From Paludibacter sp. (lineage in GTDB: Bacteria; Bacteroidota; Bacteroidia; Bacteroidales; Paludibacteraceae), in contig JAUSNQ010000188.1 of assembly GCA_030655595.1 (NCBI GenBank), forward strand, positions 1 to 7,418: a stretch of DNA of 7,418 nucleotides. The letters are read 5' to 3'. Each line of letters begins with the position of its first letter. Position 1 is the stretch's first letter. Positions 1 through 5,762 of this stretch are shown piece after piece. The notes under the pieces are model-generated. The model was not told the DNA's origin and searched no databases. It was given only the letters and a program-made list of their open reading frames with translations. A program made the translations under genes and the position numbers.

Positions 1-33
1 ATTAACCTTAATAATTCTGTCTTGATCTATCAT
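1..33 (-). CDS. gyrA: DNA gyrase subunit A, N-terminal start only (partial, runs off left edge)
   Basis: An ATG at 33-31 on the minus strand opens a frame with no stop to the window edge, reading MIDQDRIIKVN. This closely resembles the N-terminus of GyrA from Bacteroidales as I recall it (an M-x-E-Q-D-R-I-I-K-I-N type start, followed in the full protein by the conserved segment leading to the catalytic tyrosine domain). GyrA is the breakage-reunion subunit of the type II topoisomerase that introduces negative supercoils. Only 11 residues are visible, so the call rests on that short match and not on any domain. The gene lies 83 bp downstream of the DUF151 gene on the same strand. It may be read through from that gene or use its own weak promoter in the gap. 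Confidence 0.68.
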   Translation of the reverse strand, partial: MIDQDRIIKVN

Positions 34-57
34 CTTATACTATTTTAATTCTTTTCA

Positions 58-107
58 AAAAATCACGCTAAAGTAATACTTTTTATTGGATTTACCAAGT
101 GATTTTT
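58..107. repeat. Inverted repeat, 9-bp arms, between the DUF151 gene and gyrA
   Basis: AAAAATCAC at 58-66 is the exact reverse complement of GTGATTTTT at 99-107, leaving a 32-base loop. Inside the loop are a small palindrome, AAAGTA-A-TACTTT (70-82), and a TTGG/CCAA stem (86-89 with 95-98). The arms are AT-rich and the loop is long, so it is a poor match to a Rho-independent terminator. It could be a weak transcript structure ahead of gyrA, an operator-like site, or chance. Confidence 0.3.
68..99 (-). promoter_or_regulatory. Candidate promoter for the gyrA-like gene
   Basis: On the minus strand, CTTG (99-96) is followed after 20 bases by TACTTTAG (75-68). This approximates the Bacteroidota pattern TTTG-N19-21-TAnnTTTG with one mismatch in each box. 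It would place transcription start about 25-30 bases before the ATG at 33. In such AT-rich DNA a match of this quality can arise by chance. An inverted repeat flanks the same stretch. Confidence 0.28.
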
Positions 108-116
108 CAAGGTTTT

Positions 117-716
117 TCAAGCAGTTTTTTTTCTTTTGATGGCATCTCTTAAATTCACTGCAAGTTCATATTTTTCTTCGGTAATGGCTAAATTTAAAAG
201 TTCTTCCAAATCTTCCAATGTGAGTAAATCCAGTTCATCTGGAGTAAGTAATTCCGCATCAACATTTTCGGATTCATCTGTCTCTGGATTATCAGTAGAA
301 ATGGTTTGAATATCCATTCCCACAATATTCATTATTTCTTCTTTAATAAAAATTTCACAGTCAGATCTGACAGCCAATGCAATGGCATCTGAAGTACGTG
401 CGTCAACAACCATCGATTCAACTCCTTTTTTAAGATGAAGTTCTGAGTAAAACACATCATTGACCATGTCGTATATGAGTACTTTCTCTAATTTTGCCCC
501 AAAAACAGTTAAAATAGTGAGAATTAAATCGTGCGTAAGTGGTCGGGGAGATTTTTTGTGGTTCATTTTTAAGGCGATAGACTGGGCTTCAGGTTCACCT
601 ATCATCACTGAGAAGCGCCTTGTTCCCTCTTCCTCTGTCAAAACCAATCCATAGGTCCCTACAACACTTTGGTTGTAGACTAAGCCTGCTACATTTAATT
701 TTATTTCGGATGTCAT
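117..716 (-). CDS. Bifunctional nuclease family protein (DUF151) with C-terminal UVR motif
   Basis: This 199-residue protein belongs to the DUF151 (DNase-RNase) family, whose plant members have been reported to degrade both DNA and RNA; the bacterial role is not established. Numbering from the ATG at 716, the DUF151 domain fills about residues 4-130. It shows IGEPEAQSIAL (39-49), PRPLTHDL (57-64) and DARTSDAIALAVR (105-117). An acidic linker of about 25 residues follows, then a UvrB/UvrC-type helical motif at about 166-195 (LEELLNLAI...YELAVNLRDAIK), a protein-interaction hairpin. The order DUF151 plus UVR and the length of about 200 are usual for Bacteroidota. The frame is open further upstream to a TTG at 776, but that TTG lies inside a good -7 element and adds 20 residues absent from the family. 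ATG 716, directly after an A-rich run, is therefore preferred; ATG 761 is the alternative. The gene is divergent from smpB and lies upstream of gyrA. Confidence 0.9.
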   Translation of the reverse strand: MTSEIKLNVAGLVYNQSVVGTYGLVLTEEEGTRRFSVMIGEPEAQSIALKMNHKKSPRPLTHDLILTILTVFGAKLEKVLIYDMVNDVFYSELHLKKGVESMVVDARTSDAIALAVRSDCEIFIKEEIMNIVGMDIQTISTDNPETDESENVDAELLTPDELDLLTLEDLEELLNLAITEEKYELAVNLRDAIKRKKTA

Positions 717-773
717 ATTTTTTTTATAGTTTTCCTGTTTGGATTGTTGTTTCCAACTCATTGAATAATACAA

Positions 774-804
774 CAAAGATAAATCAATTTTATGAGCAGA
801 TAAA
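774..804 (-). promoter_or_regulatory. Candidate Bacteroidota-type promoter of the DUF151 gene
   Basis: On the minus strand TATCTTTG (781-774) matches the -7 consensus TAnnTTTG exactly. A TTTA (804-801) sits 19 bases upstream, where TTTG is expected. Transcription would begin near 767, giving a leader of about 50 bases to the ATG at 716. This also argues against translation starting at the TTG at 776. Confidence 0.5.
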
Positions 805-824
805 TTTTCAAAGAAAAATTATTG

Positions 825-832
825 TACTTTTG
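825..832 (+). promoter_or_regulatory. Candidate -7 element for smpB
   Basis: TACTTTTG is an exact fit to TAnnTTTG on the plus strand, about 40 bases before the smpB ATG, giving a leader near 30 bases. No convincing TTTG is found 19-21 bases upstream, so the call rests on the -7 box and its position. It is separate from the divergent element at 774-804, so the two genes appear to have independent back-to-back promoters. Confidence 0.42.
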
Positions 833-870
833 TGACTCCATTTACAATATAGATTCTTTTACAATCAAAG

Positions 871-1323
871 ATGCGCTACACTTCAAATATTTTAATTAAA
901 AACAAACGAGCTACTTTCGATTATGAGATAATTGAACGTTTTACTGCAGGATTGCAACTTTTCGGAACGGAAATTAAGTCAATTAGAGATGGAAAGGCCT
1001 CACTCACAGAGACCTATTGCACTTTCATTAAGAATGAATTGTGGGTTAAGAATATGCATATAGCAACATATTTTTTTGGTACTTATAATAATCACGATGT
1101 GCGGCGCGATAGAAAATTACTTTTGAACAAGAAGGAATTGATTAAGTTGAATCGGGCAACTCGTGAGACCGGTCTAACAATTATCCCTGTGAAACTATTC
1201 ATCAATCAGCAAGGACTTGCAAAAATAGAAATTGGTTTGGCTAAGGGTAAAAAGAACTACGATAAAAGACAATCATTAAAGGAGAAAGAAGCTAAAAGAG
1301 AAATACAAAGAATCAAGGAATAA
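871..1323 (+). CDS. smpB: SsrA-binding protein SmpB
   Basis: SmpB binds the tRNA-like part of tmRNA and delivers it with EF-Tu to stalled ribosomes, allowing trans-translation and tagging of the incomplete peptide. The 150-residue length is typical. The N-terminal beta-barrel region begins [10 protein letters not shown] (11-20) and includes the family signature [14 protein letters not shown] (32-45), followed by RRDRKLLL (78-85). Near the C-terminus is [10 protein letters not shown] (126-135), then a Lys/Arg/Glu-rich tail to residue 150, which in characterised SmpB becomes helical in the empty mRNA channel. The ATG at 871 gives the expected short lead-in to the core and has no recognisable Shine-Dalgarno sequence, as is common in this phylum. 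It is the only plus-strand gene here. The tmRNA gene itself is not in the window. Confidence 0.96.
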   Translation: MRYTSNILIKNKRATFDYEIIERFTAGLQLFGTEIKSIRDGKASLTETYCTFIKNELWVKNMHIATYFFGTYNNHDVRRDRKLLLNKKELIKLNRATRETGLTIIPVKLFINQQGLAKIEIGLAKGKKNYDKRQSLKEKEAKREIQRIKE

Positions 1324-1324
1324 A

Positions 1325-1365
1325 TTTCTGCTATCCATCACTTTCTTTCTGTTATCCATCACTTT
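1325..1365. repeat. Two-copy tandem direct repeat, 21-bp period, in a convergent intergenic gap
   Basis: The 20-base unit TTTCTGCTATCCATCACTTT (1325-1344) recurs at 1346-1365 with a single C-to-T change and one spacer base. It begins just after the smpB stop and lies entirely between the convergent stops of smpB and the acyl-CoA ligase gene. Two copies are too few for CRISPR. The unit has no clear internal dyad, so it is not a terminator hairpin. A slippage duplication is the simplest explanation. Confidence 0.85.
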
Positions 1366-1383
1366 GAAAATCTATTTCGTTAT

Positions 1384-3036
1384 TTAACTTGCCTTTTTTG
1401 ACTTCTTGATATATAAAAATCTCTTTATTTTTTGAGAGGCTGTTTTTTCAAACGGAGTCTCCATGACATCTACCCGTTTAATTTGAGAAACCTTGTTGAG
1501 TTTATTATTGATTTCTTTTGTGAAATGTGACATCCATTCATGGTATTCAAGTTTTTTTTCTTCTATGATGCCTTTTAAATGCTCATAATGTTTTTCGAGC
1601 GTTTCTAAGTCAAGCAAGACTTTTGCAACCAAATGTCCGTCTTCTTCTACAACAAGCGATTCAAGCACGTATTGATTGTTGTTGATGACCGATTCAATAT
1701 CTTCCGGATAGATATTCTCACCACTCGAACTTACAATCATATTTTTCATTCTTCCTTTGATATACAAACGTTTTTTACGGTCAAGCTTGCCATAATCTCC
1801 CGTTCTAAACCAGCCGCCTTCGACTAAAACTTCAGCTGTTGCTTCAGGATTTTTGTAATAACCCTGCATGACGTTCGGACCCTTTGCCCAAATTTCGCCA
1901 ATACCCTTTGTATTTGGTTCGTGAATCTTCAATTCAACACCTCTAATTGCAAAACCGGTAGATTGCAATTTAGTGTGATGGGGTGAAGCTCCGGCGAGCA
2001 AAGGTGCTGTTTCAGTCAAGCCATAACCGATAGCATAAGGCATTTTAGCTTCACTTAAAAATCGCTCCACACGAGCATCTAATTTTGCTCCGCCTATACC
2101 AAAAAATTTCAATCTGCCTCCGAATGTTTGGTATAATTTCTTGCCTGCAATTCGATGGATTAATTTTCTAAAAATGGGGGTTTTATAAATCATCCAGGAA
2201 AAATGATTTTTGGCAAACTTGCCTTGAATCTGTACCTTATAAATTTTTTCCATGATGAGCGGCACAGAAAGCATCATGGTTGGACGTATTTTTGACAAAG
2301 CCGGCAACAAAGCTGCAGCAGTAGGTGGTTTTTCGAGGTAAAATATTGAAGCACCATACATGATGGGAAACAGCATGCCGATGGTATTTTCGTATGTATG
2401 CGAAAGTGGTAAGAATGAAAGAAATACATCTTCATGGTTGATGGGAAAAACAGCAAATGCTGCTGCTGCGACATAAGTAATATTTTTATGAGTCAATACC
2501 ACACCTTTCGAGCGTCCTGTTGTACCTGAAGTATAAATGATGGCAGCAATATCCGATTCTATTACCTCAATATCGCCTGCCTTTTTTTCATCATTTTGTT
2601 TTCCTCCTGTGATTATTGAAAAATCATCTAATTTAATAATCGCTTTGAGTGTCGCAATTTCTAATTTTTCAACACGTGAATACAAACGTTCACTAACCAG
2701 CAATACTTTTGATTCTGAGTGTTCCAGAACATTGAGTGTTTCTTCTGATGAGAAATCAGGCAATATAGGTACGATAATCAAGCCTTTTGAAACGACAGCA
2801 AAAAAAGCAATCACCCAATTGGGCATATTATGACTGAACAAGGCTACTTTATCTCCCTTTTTTAAACCCAGAGAAAATAGCAGGTTTGCAGTATTTTGAA
2901 TTTCCTGACCCAATTCAGCATAACTGATTGGAGTTCCTTCAACAAAAGAAATGGATGGGTTTTTCGAAAATGATGCTAACGAGTTTTCAATAAGTGACTT
3001 GAGCGTTAGCGACTTAAGATGTATTTCCTTGTGCAT
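1384..3036 (-). CDS. AMP-forming acyl-CoA ligase (probable long-chain fatty acid-CoA ligase)
   Basis: This ANL-superfamily enzyme activates a carboxylic acid with ATP to an acyl-adenylate and then transfers it to CoA; the closest visible resemblance is to long-chain fatty acid-CoA ligases. Of 550 residues, the large domain carries the ATP-phosphate loop YTSGTTGRSKGV (168-179), the LPLSHTYE region (209-216) and YGLTETAP (338-345). WFRTGDYG (409-416) supplies the ribose-binding Asp. The hinge IKGRMKNMIVSSSGENIYP (426-444) leads into the small C-terminal domain. The catalytic lysine is likely K536 in SQKIKRF, with Gln where many relatives have Gly. No signal peptide or membrane segment is evident; the tail is lysine-rich (KKSKKAS). 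It follows the methyltransferase gene by 82 bp and may be partly independent of it. Chain-length preference cannot be read from the sequence; fatty-acid salvage is an inference. Confidence 0.93.
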   Translation of the reverse strand: MHKEIHLKSLTLKSLIENSLASFSKNPSISFVEGTPISYAELGQEIQNTANLLFSLGLKKGDKVALFSHNMPNWVIAFFAVVSKGLIIVPILPDFSSEETLNVLEHSESKVLLVSERLYSRVEKLEIATLKAIIKLDDFSIITGGKQNDEKKAGDIEVIESDIAAIIYTSGTTGRSKGVVLTHKNITYVAAAAFAVFPINHEDVFLSFLPLSHTYENTIGMLFPIMYGASIFYLEKPPTAAALLPALSKIRPTMMLSVPLIMEKIYKVQIQGKFAKNHFSWMIYKTPIFRKLIHRIAGKKLYQTFGGRLKFFGIGGAKLDARVERFLSEAKMPYAIGYGLTETAPLLAGASPHHTKLQSTGFAIRGVELKIHEPNTKGIGEIWAKGPNVMQGYYKNPEATAEVLVEGGWFRTGDYGKLDRKKRLYIKGRMKNMIVSSSGENIYPEDIESVINNNQYVLESLVVEEDGHLVAKVLLDLETLEKHYEHLKGIIEEKKLEYHEWMSHFTKEINNKLNKVSQIKRVDVMETPFEKTASQKIKRFLYIKKSKKAS

Positions 3037-3063
3037 GTCATGAATTTGTTGGTTTTACAGCCA

Positions 3064-3071
3064 CAAATATA
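3064..3071 (-). promoter_or_regulatory. Candidate -7 element ahead of the acyl-CoA ligase gene
   Basis: TATATTTG on the minus strand fits TAnnTTTG and would give a leader of about 20-25 bases to the ATG at 3036. The nearest upstream TTTG (3086-3083) is only 11 bases away and a TTG (3099-3097) is 25 away, so no -33 box lies at the usual spacing. The 82-bp gap (3037-3118) contains no other gene and no strong terminator hairpin, so read-through from the upstream cluster remains possible. Confidence 0.33.
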
Positions 3072-3118
3072 AAGATAATAATCAAACCATATGCTTCAAT
3101 ATATAATTTGTTCAATAA

Positions 3119-3823
3119 TTATTTATACAAAACAAAAATACAGGGTCGTTTATTTAAATCCGGCAAATTATTTTTCCAGAATTTCAATGATTTTGTTATA
3201 ATATATTCAGTTGGAAGGGTAATATCGGCAGCAATACATAATTTCGTTTCCGTCTGACAAATATTAATGATATCCAACAAAGTCTTCATGTTTCTGTAGG
3301 GTGTTTCGATATAAATTTGTGTTTGATCCTCTGAATATATCCGGCCTTCTTGCTTTTTCAAGGTTTTTAATCTTTCAGCATCGGGAATTGGCAGATAGCC
3401 GTTAAAAGCAAAACTTTGCCCGTTAAAACCAGATGCCATTAAAGCTAAAACAATTGAAGATGGTCCTACTAAAGGCAGTACCCGGATATTATTTTTTTGA
3501 GCAATTGACACCACATCGGCACCAGGATCAGCAATAGCCGGACAACCTGCTTCCGACAGCAGACCCATGTTATTGCCAGCGATAAGGGGGTTTATAAAAG
3601 TTGCAATATCAGCTTCAGAGGTATGTTTATTTAATACATAAAAAGTCAACTCATCGATGTTGATACTGTGATCACACTTTTTGATAAACCGCCTGGCAGA
3701 ACGAATATCCTCAACAATAAAATGTTTGATTTCAGCTATCAATGTCAGATTAAACTGAGGAATTATTTGATTAAAATCAATATCCCCCAATTGGGTCGGA
3801 AAAAGGTATAAAGTTGCAGGCAT
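3119..3823 (-). CDS. RsmI-like SAM-dependent methyltransferase (tetrapyrrole methylase fold)
   Basis: This 234-residue protein is a relative of RsmI, which 2'-O-methylates C1402 of 16S rRNA using S-adenosylmethionine. Family landmarks appear in order: VEDIRSARRFIK (37-48, matching the ED-x-R-x-x-RR segment of RsmI), LLSEAGCPAIADPG (88-101, the loop of the SAM site), VGPSSIVLALMASG (119-132), FNGYLP (140-145), YIETPYRN (171-178) and AADITLPTE (198-206), ending near KRPCIFVLYK. It is about 50 residues shorter than classical RsmI, lacks its C-terminal extension, and has SEAGCPAIADPG where RsmI usually has a T/S-DAG-x-P-x-I-S-D-P-G version. It therefore looks like the Bacteroidota paralogue usually annotated only as a SAM-dependent methyltransferase. 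An RNA substrate is likely but unproven. Its ATG lies one base after the ABC-F stop, which implies translational coupling. Confidence 0.85.
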   Translation of the reverse strand: MPATLYLFPTQLGDIDFNQIIPQFNLTLIAEIKHFIVEDIRSARRFIKKCDHSINIDELTFYVLNKHTSEADIATFINPLIAGNNMGLLSEAGCPAIADPGADVVSIAQKNNIRVLPLVGPSSIVLALMASGFNGQSFAFNGYLPIPDAERLKTLKKQEGRIYSEDQTQIYIETPYRNMKTLLDIINICQTETKLCIAADITLPTEYIITKSLKFWKNNLPDLNKRPCIFVLYK

Positions 3824-3824
3824 A

Positions 3825-5762
3825 TCAATTCGTTTTTATGATTTCAAGCTCTTCAGATAAAATTTCCCACTCGTACATTTTTTGTTCAAGCTCACGTTGT
3901 TTTCTTTGCATAAGCATCACAAAATCGGAATTAGATGCAACGTCGGGCGACTGCATTTGCATTTCCATTTCTTTGATTTCATTTTCCAGATTTGATATGG
4001 ATGTTTCAGCCTCATTGACATCCTTTTCAGCCTTTCTGATTTTTTTATTGATTTCTTTTCGGGCTTCGTAGTTCAGTTTATTATCCGAGCTTATTTTATC
4101 TTCAGGCAATTCTTTTCTTTTCAAACTTGTATTGATTTCCAGTTCCTGCAAATTTTGCATTTTTTTATATTGAAGAAAATCATAAATTCCACCGAGATGT
4201 TCACGAACCTTTTTACCTCCAAATTCATATACTTTGGTTACCAAGCCGTCTAAGAACTCACGGTCGTGCGAAACAACGATTGCTGTTCCTGTGAATGCCT
4301 TTATAGCTTCTTTCAACACATCTTTAGAACGCATATCCAAATGGTTTGTAGGTTCATCAAGAATCAACAAATTGACTGGCTCTAACAGCAAACGAATCAT
4401 TGCCAATCGCGAACGTTCCCCACCCGATAAAACTTTTACTTTTTTATCGGATGCTTCTCCTCCAAACATAAAAGCTCCCAAAATGTCCCTGATCTTCGTT
4501 CTGACATCGCCCACTGCTACATAGTCGACTGTTTCAAATACAGTCAGGCTTTCATCTAATAAAGAAGCTTGATTTTGAGCAAAATAACCAATTTTGACCT
4601 GATGACCAAGTTTTAATTTTCCGGCATACTTAATTTCCTGCATGATGCATTTCACCAGCGTACTTTTCCCTTCACCGTTTTTACCCACAAAGGCAACTTT
4701 TTCACCTCTGTTGATAATCAGATCAATATTATCCAACACCAAATGATCACCGTAAGCTTTTGAAAGATGTTCGATTTCTACCGGTATAATTCCTGAATGA
4801 AGAGCAGGTGGAAATTTTAAATGCAACCTGGAATTATCTTCTTGATCGACTTCGATGCGAGCCAATTTATCCAATTGCTTAACACGCGACTGAACCTGTA
4901 CAGATTTCGATGCTTTATAACGAAAACGTTCAATAAATTCTTCCGTATCCTGAATCATTTTTTGTTGATTCTCGAAAGCCCTGATTTGCTGTTCTTGTCT
5001 TTCTTTTCTTAATTCTATGAATTTTGAATAATTGACCTGATAGTCATAAATTTTCCCCAACGAAATTTCAATGGTTCTTGTGGTTACAGCATCGATGAAT
5101 GCCCTGTCGTGGGAAACCAGTACCACAGCACTTCCACAAGAAATCAGAAAATTCTCGAGCCACTGTATAGATTCTATATCCAAGTGATTGGTTGGTTCAT
5201 CCAACAAAAGTACATCAGGTCTTTGAAGAATAATTTTAGCTAACTCAATGCGCATTCTCCAGCCACCACTGAACTCAGCACATAAGCGATTGAAATCGGA
5301 ACGGAGAAATCCCAATCCGTGCAAAGTTTTTTCAATTTCAGCCTGATAATTACCATTTCCGATAATTTGGAGGTATTCCTGCGTGTGTGTCAGTTTTTCA
5401 ATGATTCTGTGATAATCATCACTATCAAAATCGGTTCTTTCCAAAAGCTCTGAACTCAATCTCTCAATATCCTGTTGAATATCCGTGATATGTTCAAAAG
5501 CCTTCTCTGTTTCTTCCAAGACCGTAGTTCCCTCATTGTATATCATGTGCTGAGGTAAATAGCCGATAGTTATGTCTTTAGGAAGAATAATCCGACCTTT
5601 GGACGGAGACATTTTTCCGGAAATAAGCTTCAATAAAGTAGTTTTGCCCGCGCCGTTTTTTCCGACGAGGGCAATTCTATCTTTGGCATTAATCAAAAAT
5701 CCTATATCATCCAATAGTGGTGTTCCACTAAATTCAACACTCAATTGTTCAATGGAAATCAT
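3825..5762 (-). CDS. ABC-F family ATPase with C-terminal coiled coil (YheS/Uup-like)
   Basis: This is a soluble protein of 645 residues with two ABC ATPase domains and no membrane segments, characteristic of ABC-F factors that act at the ribosomal E site. Domain 1 has Walker A GKNGAGKTT (34-42), a signature degenerated to FSGGW (164-168), Walker B LLLDEPTNHLD (185-195) and switch His218. The charged interdomain linker, about 240-305, includes RYKASKSVQVQSRVKQLDKL (281-300), as in YheS/YdiF-type proteins. Domain 2 has GKNGEGKST (360-368), LSGGER (445-450), LLILDEPTNHLD (465-476) and His499. A Lys/Glu-rich coiled coil follows at about 561-642. Both Walker B glutamates are present, so ATP hydrolysis is expected. 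The start overlaps the upstream dehydratase stop as ATGA. Housekeeping translation assistance is more likely than antibiotic protection: the context is not mobile and the linker is not recognisably of the resistance type, though sequence alone cannot exclude it. Confidence 0.94.
   Translation of the reverse strand: MISIEQLSVEFSGTPLLDDIGFLINAKDRIALVGKNGAGKTTLLKLISGKMSPSKGRIILPKDITIGYLPQHMIYNEGTTVLEETEKAFEHITDIQQDIERLSSELLERTDFDSDDYHRIIEKLTHTQEYLQIIGNGNYQAEIEKTLHGLGFLRSDFNRLCAEFSGGWRMRIELAKIILQRPDVLLLDEPTNHLDIESIQWLENFLISCGSAVVLVSHDRAFIDAVTTRTIEISLGKIYDYQVNYSKFIELRKERQEQQIRAFENQQKMIQDTEEFIERFRYKASKSVQVQSRVKQLDKLARIEVDQEDNSRLHLKFPPALHSGIIPVEIEHLSKAYGDHLVLDNIDLIINRGEKVAFVGKNGEGKSTLVKCIMQEIKYAGKLKLGHQVKIGYFAQNQASLLDESLTVFETVDYVAVGDVRTKIRDILGAFMFGGEASDKKVKVLSGGERSRLAMIRLLLEPVNLLILDEPTNHLDMRSKDVLKEAIKAFTGTAIVVSHDREFLDGLVTKVYEFGGKKVREHLGGIYDFLQYKKMQNLQELEINTSLKRKELPEDKISSDNKLNYEARKEINKKIRKAEKDVNEAETSISNLENEIKEMEMQMQSPDVASNSDFVMLMQRKQRELEQKMYEWEILSEELEIIKTN

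Noticed and set aside
460..835. Plus-strand open frames of 64 and 71 codons opposite the nuclease gene
   Set aside because: They lie antisense to a well-supported DUF151 coding region, match no family I recognise, and look like by-products of its composition.
1325..1365. Possible CRISPR or terminator in the smpB-ligase gap
   Set aside because: There are only two adjacent copies with a one-base spacer, no cas genes nearby, and no stem-loop with a U tract on either strand.
2537..2833. Plus-strand 98-codon frame inside the acyl-CoA ligase gene
   Set aside because: It is fully contained in a conserved adenylation domain on the opposite strand and has no recognisable domain of its own.
3037..3118. 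Small gene or structured RNA between the methylase and ligase genes
   Set aside because: The 82 bp are AT-rich, with no open frame of useful size beyond the short overlap at the ligase start and no convincing stem-loop.
3814..4071. Plus-strand 85-codon frame, rich in Ser, Ile and Phe, opposite the ABC-F C-terminus
   Set aside because: It is antisense to the Lys/Glu-rich coiled coil, whose codons read as Ser/Phe/Leu on the other strand. The membrane-like appearance is an artefact.
3825..5762. ABC-F protein as an antibiotic-resistance determinant
   Set aside because: No mobile context, no resistance-type neighbours, and a YheS/Uup-like linker and C-terminal coiled coil favour a housekeeping role.
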